From positions 124,001 through 188,000 of the forward strand of contig NZ_VUNS01000002.1 of assembly GCF_009695545.1 (NCBI RefSeq): a stretch of DNA of 64,000 bases, given 5' to 3'. Shown one piece after another: positions 51,646 to 60,729 of the stretch (the first letter of the stretch is position 1; the number at the start of each line of letters is the position of its first letter). The DNA comes from Victivallis lenta. GTDB lineage: Bacteria > Verrucomicrobiota > Lentisphaeria > Victivallales > Victivallaceae. The notes under the pieces are model-generated. The model had not been told where the DNA came from. It saw nothing but the letters and a program-made list of their open reading frames with translations, and did no database searches. Both the position numbers and the translations under genes were made by a program.

Positions 51646-52233
51646 ATGAACAAGAATCCCGAAATCACCCTGATTCCGGGCTGCGCGGTGTGGAACCGCA
51701 CGCCGGAAGCCAAACCGATGAGTGTGCGCTCGCGCGGCATCGAGAACGGAATCATCGACATTCGATTCGGCATTTTCGGAACGGACAACGTCGCCGGAAT
51801 CCCGATGCGTTCGCTGCCGTTCACCATCGAACATGCGCCGGAGGGAACCAGGACCTTCGCGCTGACGCTGCTCGACTACGATTCCGTCCCGGTCGCCGGT
51901 TTCTGCTGGATTCACTGGCTCGCCGCCAACTTCGACCGGACGGAAATGCCGGAGAACGCCTCCGCCGAAGACAGTTCGGATTTCGTGCAGGGTGTCAACA
52001 GCTGGGGGGCGCCGCTCCTCGGCCCGAACGCGCTGCACAGGGAAGCGGCCTCCGCTTACGGCGGCATGGTTCCGCCGAACGGACCGCACCGCTATCAGCT
52101 GACCGTCTACGCGCTCAGCGAAAAGCTGCCGCTCAAGGATGGTTTCCTGATGAACGAACTGCTCGACGCGATGAGCGGCCGTGTGCTCGCAGCCGCCACA
52201 CTGAGCGGCCTTTATCCGGCGCCGGAGGAGTAA
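51646..52233 (+). CDS. YbhB/YbcL-type PEBP family protein
   Basis: A 195-residue phosphatidylethanolamine-binding-protein homologue: IPMRSLPFTIEHAPEGTRTF, FCWIHWLAANFD, then GPNGPHRYQLTVYAL-like GGMVPPNGPHRYQLTVYAL. Bacterial PEBPs bind small anionic ligands; their role is unsettled. Start at ATG 51646 with AGGAGGAG; a GTG at 51640 is closer to the RBS. Its 3' end overlaps the convergent glycosyltransferase gene by 22 bases. Confidence 0.88.
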   Translation: MNKNPEITLIPGCAVWNRTPEAKPMSVRSRGIENGIIDIRFGIFGTDNVAGIPMRSLPFTIEHAPEGTRTFALTLLDYDSVPVAGFCWIHWLAANFDRTEMPENASAEDSSDFVQGVNSWGAPLLGPNALHREAASAYGGMVPPNGPHRYQLTVYALSEKLPLKDGFLMNELLDAMSGRVLAAATLSGLYPAPEE

Positions 52234-53477
52234 GAGTTTGTCCCCGGATAAGCCCTGGGCCGCCGCTCCCGGAGGACGGCTTCATACAAGGCGCGGTACT
52301 GCTCCGCGCTGCGCCGGATATCAAAATGCCGCTCGGCATGGGCGCGGGCCTCCGCACCGAGTTTCTGCGGAGACTCCAGAACGGCGGCAATCGCGTCCGC
52401 CAGCGCCGCGGCATCGAACGGAGGCGCCAGAAAACCGTTCCGGCCCGGTATCACGATATCGGAGATGCCGCCGATATCGAACGCCGCCAGCGGCGTCCCG
52501 CAGGCGGCTGCTTCGATCAGCATGTTCGGCAGATTGTCGTACTTCGACGCCAGCACGAACAAATCGGCGGCGCGGTAGCAGGCGGCAAGCCGCCGCTCCT
52601 CCCCGACAAAACCGAGCGGAATCACCGGAAACGGCAGCTTCTCCGGCAATTCCCCCCTGCCCAGCAGCAGCAGCGTCACATCCCGGCACTCCTTCCGGGC
52701 GGCAAGCGCACGCAGCGCGTACAGCAGCTCCGGACCGCCCTTGTTCGGGTCCGACACGGAGGCCGCTCCGAACAGAATCATGCGCCCCTGCTCCGGAATC
52801 CCGAGCCTCCGGCGCGCTTCGGCACGGTCGCCGGGCGAAAAAAGCCCGAGATCAACCCCGTTCGGAATGCAGACCGGCCGCGAACGGTTCAGGAGAATGC
52901 TCTCCGCCGCCTCCCGCATCAGCCAGCCGCTCGGAGCAACACTGCGGAACCGCCAGTCGCGCCAGCAGCTCAGCTTCCGCCTCCAGTTCCAGACATTCCA
53001 GAAATCGGAACCGCTCCGGTACCCGGATCGAAAACGCTCATCCCCGGCGGAATGATGATGCTCGCAGCCGCAGAACGCCCAGCCGTCATGCAGCGTCCAG
53101 ACGACCGGGAGGCCGAGTCCGGCCAGTTCCCGGACGCCGAACATCGCCCCGTTGACCCAATGCAGATGCACGAGGTCCGGCCGCTCGGCGCGAATTGCTC
53201 CGGCGATCCCGGTCCGCAGCAGGTTCAGCGAACGCGGCAGGCAGTTCCGGGAGCCTCCGTCCAGCCGCAGCAGCAGATGCTCAAGCCGCTGCATGATCCG
53301 GCAGACACGACGAATCCGCGTTCCCGCCCGGATCACGCCGTCTGAGGAAGTTCCGGCACCCTCGACCACCAGCATCCGGGAGTCGCACCCCTGCCGCAGC
53401 AGCTCTTCATGCAGCCGGCGCGCCGCCAGCGCCGCCCCGCCGCCGGAGGCGTGATAATTGACGTGAAGAATTTTCAT
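52212..53477 (-). CDS. glycosyltransferase, GT4 family
   Basis: A 421-residue GT-B enzyme: MKILHVNYHASGGGAALAAR, DLVHLHWVNGAMFGVREL, WTLHDGWAFCGCEHH, IPNGVDLGLFSPGD, and the donor-site LASKYDNLPNMLIEAAACGT. It resembles enzymes that add hexoses in lipopolysaccharide or exopolysaccharide synthesis. Last gene of the minus-strand glycan operon (57261 to 52212); its ATG overlaps the deacetylase stop (53474-53477). Confidence 0.92.
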   Translation of the reverse strand: MKILHVNYHASGGGAALAARRLHEELLRQGCDSRMLVVEGAGTSSDGVIRAGTRIRRVCRIMQRLEHLLLRLDGGSRNCLPRSLNLLRTGIAGAIRAERPDLVHLHWVNGAMFGVRELAGLGLPVVWTLHDGWAFCGCEHHHSAGDERFRSGYRSGSDFWNVWNWRRKLSCWRDWRFRSVAPSGWLMREAAESILLNRSRPVCIPNGVDLGLFSPGDRAEARRRLGIPEQGRMILFGAASVSDPNKGGPELLYALRALAARKECRDVTLLLLGRGELPEKLPFPVIPLGFVGEERRLAACYRAADLFVLASKYDNLPNMLIEAAACGTPLAAFDIGGISDIVIPGRNGFLAPPFDAAALADAIAAVLESPQKLGAEARAHAERHFDIRRSAEQYRALYEAVLRERRPRAYPGTNSYSSGAG

Positions 53478-54250
53478 AAGTATTTAAACCGGAACATCCG
53501 GCTTTGAAATTCATCCGCATCCCAGTCCCGGACCAGATGCCTCGGAACCGCCAGCGGATCGCTGCCGGGATGGTACTGGCCCGGATAATTCGCCGCCGCC
53601 CGGAAAAATCCGCACTCCCGGCAGACCGCCACGGAATCCGCATTGAAATCCCGGTAGTTGCCGAACGGATACGAAAAGACCGTGAGCCGGCGCCCGATCA
53701 GCTCTTCGAGCATCCTGTGTCCCCCGGCGATCTCCCGCCGCTGCTCCTCCGGCGAAAGCCCGCTCAGGCGCGGATGCGACACCGTATGCGACCCGATCGC
53801 CGCCAGAGGATCGGCGGCCAGTTCCCGAAGCTCGTCCGGACGAAGCGTGCGGAACTCCTTCCGCTGCGGCGTCCCGCCGCCGTCCCACGGGAACTCCCGC
53901 TCCGAACCGATCGCCCCGGCGCAGATGAAAAACGCCGCCGGGCAATCGAATTCGCGCAGAATCGGCAGCGCCGCCGTCAGGTTGTCGGCATAACCGTCGT
54001 CGAAGGTGATGACGAACGACATGCGCTCCGGCTTCCCCCACGGTTCATCGAAACGCAGGATCGGATAATTCGAACGCAGGAACTCCAGCTGGCGGCGGAA
54101 ACGATCGGGTGAAACCGCCAACTGTTCCGGGTCGTCCCGCAAAACAGCGACCCGATGGTAGGTCAGCACCACGACCGGCTGTCCGAAGCAATTTGCGGCG
54201 GCATTCCGGCAGACCCGCACCAGCCGCGCGGCTTTTCCGCAAAGATTCAT
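53474..54250 (-). CDS. polysaccharide deacetylase (NodB-like, CE4)
   Basis: A 258-residue carbohydrate esterase 4 protein: VVVLTYHRV, FVITFDDGYADNLTAALPIL with catalytic/metal Asp pair, AIGSHTVSHPRLSGLSPEEQ with metal histidines, and FSYPFGNYRDFN. It removes acetyl groups from N-acetylated sugars of a glycan. No signal peptide is evident. Start 54250, overlapping the methyltransferase stop by ATGA. Product is probably a de-N-acetylated surface polysaccharide precursor. Confidence 0.93.
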   Translation of the reverse strand: MNLCGKAARLVRVCRNAAANCFGQPVVVLTYHRVAVLRDDPEQLAVSPDRFRRQLEFLRSNYPILRFDEPWGKPERMSFVITFDDGYADNLTAALPILREFDCPAAFFICAGAIGSEREFPWDGGGTPQRKEFRTLRPDELRELAADPLAAIGSHTVSHPRLSGLSPEEQRREIAGGHRMLEELIGRRLTVFSYPFGNYRDFNADSVAVCRECGFFRAAANYPGQYHPGSDPLAVPRHLVRDWDADEFQSRMFRFKYL

Positions 54251-54942
54251 AACGCCGCTCCCCGCTCCGGCCTGACCGCCCGAAACCCGATCAGCAGCTG
54301 ATAATCGCCATCGGCCGCATCGAGAACCGATTGATCCGGCAGCTGCTCGACGACCACGCCGTCCAGAAACGCCGTCGCCGCCGCGACATTGCCGAAGCAT
54401 TCGGTTTCGACTTCCGCGAACTCCCGTTCGAGCAAACGCCGCAGGCTCAGGTCGGTAAACCGCCAGTAATCCCCCCAGCGTTCGTAGTCGAAGAGGCTGA
54501 TCTGGCTGATGCCCGCCGCGGAACCGAGCAGAACCCCGCCCGGCTTCAGCATGCGCGCCAGCCCCGAAACCGCCGCCGGAACATCGAAGATGAAATTCAG
54601 AGTCTGCGTGCAGATGAAACAGTCGAACAGCTCCTCCGGCAGCGTCTCCGGCCGGGAGAGATCGCCGGTGAGATCGGAGGCCGCCTTCCGGTCGAAATTG
54701 AAGACCAGACTCCGCACGTCTTTCGCTCCGAACTTCCCTGTGTACAAATTTTCCGCAATTTCCCCGACGACTCCCCGGATCGAACTGCGGTTTTCCGCCA
54801 GAAAACGCTCGATGTAATACCGGTCGACCGGAGTGCCGTTCGCGGCGCCGAAGCCGCGGCTTGCCGGAACGGTCCGCAACGGGTCCCGGAATGAAACCGG
54901 GCGCTGCCGCCGCATCAGATATTTTTTCAGCCGGTCCAACAT
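54247..54942 (-). CDS. SAM-dependent methyltransferase
   Basis: A 231-residue class I methyltransferase-like protein: VVGEIAENLYTGKFG, DVRSLVFNFDRKAASDLTGD, FDCFICTQTLNFIFDVPAAV and RMLKPGGVLLGSAAG. The canonical GxGxG loop is replaced by VGEIAEN, as in many methyltransferases of glycan clusters. The start 54942 has only a weak RBS, GAGA. Possibly methylates a sugar of the surface glycan, or acts as a non-catalytic partner. Confidence 0.82.
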   Translation of the reverse strand: MLDRLKKYLMRRQRPVSFRDPLRTVPASRGFGAANGTPVDRYYIERFLAENRSSIRGVVGEIAENLYTGKFGAKDVRSLVFNFDRKAASDLTGDLSRPETLPEELFDCFICTQTLNFIFDVPAAVSGLARMLKPGGVLLGSAAGISQISLFDYERWGDYWRFTDLSLRRLLEREFAEVETECFGNVAAATAFLDGVVVEQLPDQSVLDAADGDYQLLIGFRAVRPERGAAL

Positions 54943-55003
54943 GATCGTCTCGTTTCCCTCCGCCGCAGAATATACCATCATTTCCGGCGGGGTGCAAATC
55001 GGT

Positions 55004-55924
55004 TCACTTTTTCCCGCCGGGAAAAAGCCGCCGGAACTCATAGCGCAGTTTCCCCGCAATCCGCCGGGACAGCGGAATCCGCCAGTTGCCGAGCGAAGCG
55101 CGGTACGCCTGCCGCACGGCTTCCCTCTCCGGCTCCGGCTCTTCCGGAATGCCGACCGGGCGCTCCCACAACCTGAACTCCTCTCCGACTCCGGCCGCGC
55201 AATGGCGGCCGCTGCCGTCGCCGCCGATGTTGCGGATCAGCGGCCGCCCGCTCTGCAGCATATATTTTCCGGCCAGAAAAACCGAAGCCTGCCAGCGGAT
55301 CGCCCAGGAATCCAGTTTTCCGGCCGCCTGGTCGGCCAGCATCCGGCAGAACGGGAATGCGCCGTCAAGATCGAACAACCGGGTCTCCCCCCGCCGCTTC
55401 AGCTCCGTGAGCAGCGCCGCGGCATCGGGGTTGAAAAGCCGCCAGCCGCGTTCCCAGGTCGCCCACCCCCAGCAATCCGCGCCGCGCCGCAGGAAACACT
55501 CCGGGGTGCCGGGCGGCAGCGGAGCCGTGTAGCCGTGAATTTCGGCGATCCGGCCGTCATGTGCAAAACGGTTCAATGCCTCGTTCATAAACGATAGAAA
55601 ATACGGAGAGCTCTCCATATCGTCCTCCAGCACGATGACCCGGCCGAAGCGGGCGGTCATCTCATCGACGCCGGCGACAACCGACGCCGCCAGCCCGCGG
55701 TTCCGTTCCGCCGCATGAAGCTCGACCGAAGCGAACCCTTCGGCCCGCGCCGCAATTTCACGCACTTCGTCGGTCAGCGGCTTCTCCGCCTCCGAACGCG
55801 GGCCGTCGCAGAAAATATGCAGCGCGCTCTCCCCCGCACCGACGTTCCGGCGCAGAAATTCGAGCGTCCGGCGCGTGTGCTCCGGCCTGCGGTAAACAAA
55901 AAGAGCGATCGGGGCAGCTCTCAT
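55004..55924 (-). CDS. GT-A glycosyltransferase
   Basis: A 306-residue glycosyltransferase: APIALFVYRRPEHTRRTLEF, FGRVIVLEDDMESSPYFLSF with the EDD metal motif, then CWGWATWERGWRLFNPD. It shares this layout (LFxYxRPxxTRR, ILEDDxxxxPxF, WGWAxWxRxWR) with the divergent gene at 57444, so the two are paralogues flanking the flippase. ATG overlaps the flippase stop (55921-55924). Confidence 0.9.
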   Translation of the reverse strand: MRAAPIALFVYRRPEHTRRTLEFLRRNVGAGESALHIFCDGPRSEAEKPLTDEVREIAARAEGFASVELHAAERNRGLAASVVAGVDEMTARFGRVIVLEDDMESSPYFLSFMNEALNRFAHDGRIAEIHGYTAPLPPGTPECFLRRGADCWGWATWERGWRLFNPDAAALLTELKRRGETRLFDLDGAFPFCRMLADQAAGKLDSWAIRWQASVFLAGKYMLQSGRPLIRNIGGDGSGRHCAAGVGEEFRLWERPVGIPEEPEPEREAVRQAYRASLGNWRIPLSRRIAGKLRYEFRRLFPGGKK

Positions 55925-57261
55925 CCTCTCCTTCCTTCATCCGTTGATCGCGGCAGAACCGGCAGCAGCGAACGCAGAAAAAGCCGGACGCCGGCCCGCC
56001 CCTTCCGAAAAAACAGCGGAAAGACCAGATAGGTGAAAAAATTGGTCACAACGGCGGCCGCCGCCACGCCGGGCAAACCCCACCACAGAATCATCAGATA
56101 ATCCAGGAGCACGCTTGTACAGCAGCCGCAGATACCCACCACCATCGAAATCTTCTGCATCCCCTCCGCCAGATACCACTTCCCGTAGACCAGCCCCGGA
56201 TATACCAGAAGAATCTTGAACAGGAGAAAAACGAACAGCCATGCCGCCTCCCGGTACGCCGCTCCGTACAACTGCACGATCAGGAAATATCCGGCAACGG
56301 CGGCCGGCGGCAGGATGGCCAGCGCGCAGTAGAACATGAAACGCATAAGCTGCTCCGTACGCCGGTAATAGCGCAGAAGCGACGTCGAACGCGTCCCGAC
56401 CAGGGACGGAAAAAACGAATCCGAGACCACCAGAGGAACCAGAAAGAGCACCTCGACCAGCCGGACCGCCACCGCATACTGCCCGTTAGCCGCATCTCCG
56501 AGCATCCAGGTGACGATCACCTGATCGAAGCGGAGATAGAACATGGCGGCGGCTCCGGCCAGAAGCAGCGGCAGCGACTCCCTCAGCAGAAAAGCCGCTT
56601 CCGCCCGGTCGAAGCGCCAGAGCCGGAAACACCCGCCGGTCTTCCGGTAAAACAGGGCGTAGCCGAACGCCGAAAGCGCCATGTACCCCGATTCCACAGC
56701 GGCGAAACACCAGAGCGGCGCCCCCTGCCATGCAAACCAGAGCCGAAATCCCGATGAGACCGCCAGGGCGGCGATCTGGGACATCGCGCTGTATTTGCCG
56801 AGAACGCGGGCCTGAAAGCTGAAATCGAAAATCTGAAACACCTGAAATCCGTAACCTGCCAGAATCACCGCCATCAGCCCCCGGTCGGAATCCGACATCG
56901 GCGACACGAGCAGGACGATGCCGACGACGAACGCCATCACCGCGAATCCGGCCGCCTTCAGCCCCAATGCGCTGCCGAGAATCGAGTTCGCCTTTCCGGG
57001 CCTCCGGACCAGTTCGCGCACGACGACCGGGTCCATGCCGAGGGTCGCCAGCACCGAGAAAAGCGCGACGAAGCTGACCGCATAATTCAGGAGTCCATAC
57101 CGGGCCGGCCCGAGCTGCCGGGCGACATAGATTCCGACCAGAAAGCCGAAGACGAGACGGCACCCCTTTTCCGCCAGCATCCAGAGCGTATTCGCCCCGT
57201 AGCGGCGGATTCCCCGGTGTCCGGCAATACGGTGAAATTGTTGTCGGAGTTCTTCCAGCAT
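55921..57261 (-). CDS. polysaccharide flippase (Wzx/MATE-like)
   Basis: A 446-residue integral membrane protein with about 12-14 transmembrane segments. It begins NTLWMLAEKGCRLVFGFLVG followed by YVARQLGPARYGLLNYAVSF, the typical N-terminus of O-antigen/teichoic-acid exporters. It would flip a lipid-linked glycan across the inner membrane. First gene of the minus-strand glycan operon; promoter at 57377-57405. Confidence 0.93.
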   Translation of the reverse strand: MLEELRQQFHRIAGHRGIRRYGANTLWMLAEKGCRLVFGFLVGIYVARQLGPARYGLLNYAVSFVALFSVLATLGMDPVVVRELVRRPGKANSILGSALGLKAAGFAVMAFVVGIVLLVSPMSDSDRGLMAVILAGYGFQVFQIFDFSFQARVLGKYSAMSQIAALAVSSGFRLWFAWQGAPLWCFAAVESGYMALSAFGYALFYRKTGGCFRLWRFDRAEAAFLLRESLPLLLAGAAAMFYLRFDQVIVTWMLGDAANGQYAVAVRLVEVLFLVPLVVSDSFFPSLVGTRSTSLLRYYRRTEQLMRFMFYCALAILPPAAVAGYFLIVQLYGAAYREAAWLFVFLLFKILLVYPGLVYGKWYLAEGMQKISMVVGICGCCTSVLLDYLMILWWGLPGVAAAAVVTNFFTYLVFPLFFRKGRAGVRLFLRSLLPVLPRSTDEGRRG

Positions 57262-57358
57262 GTTCCGAATTCCATATTATTCAGAGAAAGTCCGGCCTTA
57301 ACATATCCCCCCGGAAACGGAGTTTCAAGAAAACCTCCGCCGAAATTCAGCCGGTTGC

Positions 57359-57386
57359 TTGCTTTCAAACGAAATGATAGTATAAT
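57359..57386 (+). promoter_or_regulatory. promoter of the rightward glycosyltransferase operon
   Basis: TTGCTT (57359-57364) and a perfect TATAAT (57381-57386), spacing 16. Its -10 overlaps that of the leftward promoter. Confidence 0.65.
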
Positions 57387-57405
57387 ATAACCGGGTTCAG
57401 GTCAA
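57377..57405 (-). promoter_or_regulatory. promoter of the leftward flippase operon
   Basis: Reverse strand TTGACC (57405-57400) and TACTAT (57382-57377), spacing 17. Polymerase binding here would exclude binding at the rightward promoter. Confidence 0.55.
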
Positions 57406-57443
57406 AATCATCAACCGGGCAATCACCCGATATCAAACGGAAT

Positions 57444-58364
57444 ATGAAACGCACTTCTCCGGAGACGCCGGTCCTTTTCACGGTATTCAACCGCCCCGCC
57501 TGTACGCGGCGTGTTTTCGAAGCCATCCGGAGAGCCGCCCCCCGCCGTCTTTTCATCGCCTGCGACGGTCCCCGTCCGGAACGGCCGGAAGAGGCCCCCC
57601 TGGTTTCGCAGGTCCGCGGAATCGTTGCGGAGGTCGATTGGGAATGCGAAGTCGCAACCCTCTTCCGGGAAGAGAATCTCGGCTGCCGCAACGCCATGAG
57701 TTCGGCGATCAGCTGGTTCTTTTCCGAAGTGGAAGAGGGAATCATCCTCGAAGACGACTGCCTGCCGAACCCGACCTTTTTCCGGTACTGCCGGGAACTC
57801 CTGGAGCGTTACCGCGACGACGAACGCGTCATGAACATCAGCGGAGTCAACAGCCTGCTGCGCGGCGCGGAGCTCGGCGACAGTTACTATTTTTCGCGCT
57901 ACCCGCATATCTGGGGCTGGGCCTCCTGGCGGCGGGCATGGCGGAACTATTCGCCGGATATGCCGGACTACCCTGATTTCGTACAATCGGGGGCGCTCGC
58001 CGGCTGCTTTCCGGACCCGGTCGAGCGGAAACGCTGGCGGGAAATTCTCGACAAGGTGTACCGCGGCGAACCGGGCTTCAACACGTGGGACGCGCAATGG
58101 AGTTATGCCCACTTCAAAAACAACGCCCTCGCCGTGACTCCGCGAAACAATCTGGTCGAGAATATCGGCTGCACGCCCGACGCCATGCATACCGCGGGCA
58201 ATCCGTTTGCGGAACTTCCGGCCGTTCAGGCGGAATTCCCGCTCCGGCACCCGCAGTTTCCGATCCGGAACACGGAACTGGACCGGCAGACCTTCCGACA
58301 TGATTACGCCAATCCGCTCTGGAAACGCATCCGGCGGCGGCTCGTCAACATGCGGAGACACTGA
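57444..58364 (+). CDS. GT-A glycosyltransferase
   Basis: A 306-residue paralogue of the gene at 55004: PVLFTVFNRPACTRRVFEAI, GIILEDDCLPNPTFFRYCRE with the EDD motif, and HIWGWASWRRAWRNY. The same family includes enzymes annotated as hemolytic-protein-HlpA-like or family 2 glycosyltransferases. First gene of the rightward operon. Confidence 0.9.
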   Translation: MKRTSPETPVLFTVFNRPACTRRVFEAIRRAAPRRLFIACDGPRPERPEEAPLVSQVRGIVAEVDWECEVATLFREENLGCRNAMSSAISWFFSEVEEGIILEDDCLPNPTFFRYCRELLERYRDDERVMNISGVNSLLRGAELGDSYYFSRYPHIWGWASWRRAWRNYSPDMPDYPDFVQSGALAGCFPDPVERKRWREILDKVYRGEPGFNTWDAQWSYAHFKNNALAVTPRNNLVENIGCTPDAMHTAGNPFAELPAVQAEFPLRHPQFPIRNTELDRQTFRHDYANPLWKRIRRRLVNMRRH

Positions 58365-58366
58365 CC

Positions 58367-59548
58367 ATGCAGCTCGAACACCGGATATCGCTGGCAGGAG
58401 AACTGTTCAGGCAGGCGCGCCGTTCCCGCCGGGAACACGCCCCGGCAAAAGACGGCCGGAGGCGGATACTGGTCATACGCCTCGACCGGATCGGCGACTT
58501 CGCACTCTATCTGCCGTTCGCGGCGGCGCTGCGCAGGGCGTTTCCTCCGGAGAGCTGTCACATCACATTGCTCGGGAACACCCTCTGGATGCCGCTGGCC
58601 CGGCGGATGCTGGATTTCGACCGCTTCATCGAACTTGATCCGCAACGTTTTCTCTCCGATGCGGTTCTGCGGCGTACCCTGCTCGACGAAGTTGCGGCGA
58701 TGCGCTGCGACCTTCTCCTGCAGCCCCGGTTCCACCGCGAACTGCTGCTCGAGGACCTGATCGCCATGGCCGCCGCCGCGCCGGAGAGCCTCGCCTTCAG
58801 CGGAACGACGCGGCACATCCGCAAACGCCGCCTTCTGCGGCCCTGGAACCGGCCATACGGCCGGCTGCTCGACGCCGCCCCCCTGCATGACGCACACGAG
58901 CTTGTGAAAAACCGCTGTTTTCTCGACAGCGCGGCACCCGGCGGCGAGCCGGTTCCGAACCCGTGGCGGAAGCGTCCGCCGCTGCCGGCAGCGCTGGCCG
59001 GCCTCGCCGGATGCACCGTAATTCTGCCGGGCGGCGGTACGCCGGGCCTGAGCTGGCCGGCGGCTGGTTTCGGCGCGCTTGCTGCACAGGCCTCCCGTCG
59101 GGGGCTGCCGGTCGCCGTCGCCGGAACGAAAGCGGAACGGGAAACCGCCGACGCGGTGATCGCCGCCGCCCGGATTCCGGCCGCGAATCTGGCGGGGGAG
59201 CTGGATATCGAGGCGTTCGCGGCCCTGATCGCCAATGCATCCCTGGTCATCGGCAACGACACGGGGGGAATTCATATCGCCGCCCTTGCAGGCGTGCCTT
59301 CTCTCGTCATCAGCGGCCAGGGACAGCCCGGAATCTTCCATCCGTATCCGCAGGGCGGCGCCGGAATCCCCGGAATCCGCCTTCCCGTCCAGGCCGCCCT
59401 GCCGCCGCTCCCATGCGCCGGCTGCTACTGGGAGTGCCGCTACCGCAATACGCCGCGCGAATACTGCTGTCTCCGCCGGCTCCCGGTCGAAACGGCCGCC
59501 GCCGGACTCGAAAAGCTGATCGCGGCAATGGAGAAACGGCCTTCATGA
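58367..59548 (+). CDS. glycosyltransferase family 9 (heptosyltransferase-like)
   Basis: A 393-residue GT9 protein: RILVIRLDRIGDFALYLPFA at the N-terminus and LVIGNDTGGIHIAALAGVPS in the donor site, both hallmark motifs. A C-terminal cysteine cluster (CAGCYWECRYRNTPREYCC) is an unusual feature that may bind metal. GT9 enzymes transfer heptose or related sugars in LPS core synthesis. Two bases after the upstream gene. Confidence 0.93.
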   Translation: MQLEHRISLAGELFRQARRSRREHAPAKDGRRRILVIRLDRIGDFALYLPFAAALRRAFPPESCHITLLGNTLWMPLARRMLDFDRFIELDPQRFLSDAVLRRTLLDEVAAMRCDLLLQPRFHRELLLEDLIAMAAAAPESLAFSGTTRHIRKRRLLRPWNRPYGRLLDAAPLHDAHELVKNRCFLDSAAPGGEPVPNPWRKRPPLPAALAGLAGCTVILPGGGTPGLSWPAAGFGALAAQASRRGLPVAVAGTKAERETADAVIAAARIPAANLAGELDIEAFAALIANASLVIGNDTGGIHIAALAGVPSLVISGQGQPGIFHPYPQGGAGIPGIRLPVQAALPPLPCAGCYWECRYRNTPREYCCLRRLPVETAAAGLEKLIAAMEKRPS

Positions 59549-60480
59549 CCGGCATCGTCATCGTCAACTACAAGACGGCGGAATTGACCGTCGATTTTGT
59601 CGGCAGGGAACTGAGCAAACTGCCGTCCCCCTGGCGTCTCGTCATTGTGGACGCCGCCGGAGACGAAGAGTCGGCGCGGCGGATTCAGGAGGGAACGGGA
59701 GCAATCCGGATCACCGACCCGGCCTCTCCTCCTGAACGGGATGCGGCAGTTTACCTGATCTCCTCCGCCGAAAACCTCGGCTATGCCCGCGGCAACAATC
59801 TCGGGGCAAAGTTCCTCGCGGACCATTTTCCGGAAATCGACTGTTTCCTTTTCAGCAACAACGATATCGAAATCATCGACGCCGACGTCGTCGACCGGCT
59901 CCGGACTGTGTTCGCCCGGCCGGATGTCGGTGCGGCCGGCCCCCATGTGGACGGGCCGTTCGGCCGCCAGGGACCCGGCTGGAAACGCAAATCGATCCGC
60001 GAAGAGACGCTGCTCCGGTTGTTCTATCCGCTGACCTGGCCGCTTCTGCGGCGGATTCAGAACGAACGGAACCGGCCGGCCCCAAGCGGCTTCTGTTACA
60101 GCGCGGTAGGCTGTTTTTTCATGGCTTCGCGGAAAGCGTTCGAGGCGTGCGGCGGATTCGACCCGGCAACCTTTCTGTACGGAGAAGAGGATATCCTCGC
60201 GGAACGCCTGCTGAAGTGCGGGTACCGTTATTATTATCTCGGGGACCGCCGGGTGGTCCATCTGGTCGGCGGCGTCACCCGGCACTTTCTCGCCCCCTCG
60301 AAAAGCGACCGCCTCCGCCTCGAAAGCCAGCTCTACTATTACCGGACCTACCGGAACGCCTCCGGAATGGAGCTCGCACTGTACCGCTTTGCGAACCGGC
60401 TTTTCACGGGAGTGACGGAAGTGACGGTACACCGGCTGAAGCTGCTGCTGGTCCGGCTCCGCCGCGGCCGCGGCCGGTGA
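59545..60480 (+). CDS. glycosyltransferase family 2 (rhamnosyltransferase-like)
   Basis: A 311-residue GT2 enzyme: MTGIVIVNYKTAELTVDFVG, AENLGYARGNNLGAKFL, FLFSNNDIEI (N-N-D metal site) and GGFDPATFLYGEEDILAERL. The C-terminus is basic (VRLRRGRGR) and may sit on the membrane. Start by ATGA overlap with the GT9 gene. Last gene of the rightward glycan operon. Confidence 0.93.
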   Translation: MTGIVIVNYKTAELTVDFVGRELSKLPSPWRLVIVDAAGDEESARRIQEGTGAIRITDPASPPERDAAVYLISSAENLGYARGNNLGAKFLADHFPEIDCFLFSNNDIEIIDADVVDRLRTVFARPDVGAAGPHVDGPFGRQGPGWKRKSIREETLLRLFYPLTWPLLRRIQNERNRPAPSGFCYSAVGCFFMASRKAFEACGGFDPATFLYGEEDILAERLLKCGYRYYYLGDRRVVHLVGGVTRHFLAPSKSDRLRLESQLYYYRTYRNASGMELALYRFANRLFTGVTEVTVHRLKLLLVRLRRGRGR

Positions 60481-60509
60481 GCGGAACGCAAAACCGCCGA
60501 AAATCGGAA

Positions 60510-60540
60510 AACCTGCTTGTTTTTTCGGTGAAAGCAGGTT
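60510..60540. repeat. 9-bp inverted repeat inside the pnp promoter
   Basis: AACCTGCTT (60510-60518) and AAGCAGGTT (60532-60540), 13 bases apart. The arms lie on the -35 and the first base of the -10 of the promoter at 60517-60545, so a bound dimer would cover both. With the T run in the loop it might also act on the transcript from upstream. Confidence 0.6.
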
Positions 60541-60545
60541 ATATT
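60517..60545 (+). promoter_or_regulatory. promoter of pnp
   Basis: TTGTTT (60517-60522) and TATATT (60540-60545), spacing 17. The leader to pnp is about 180 bases with stems GGAGA/TCTCC (60558-60571) and TATCAGC/GCTGATA, as expected for a message autoregulated by PNPase. Confidence 0.6.
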
Positions 60546-60729
60546 ATTCCAACTGTATGGAGAGGAGTCTCCGGCATCGGCTTGATTTTGTGGAATTCGG
60601 TCGTTATCAGCATCCGGGCAGCGTTTCGGGGGCTGATACCGGGATTCCGCGAGTCGAAAGGCCCAGCGCCAGACGGACCGGAGTACGCCTTTCCTCTGTA
60701 AAGCCAACATGAGAAAAGGAAAATCAATC

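Noticed and set aside
48884-51649. 921-codon open frame on the + strand
   Set aside because: Antisense to the GH3 gene, which has clear catalytic motifs.
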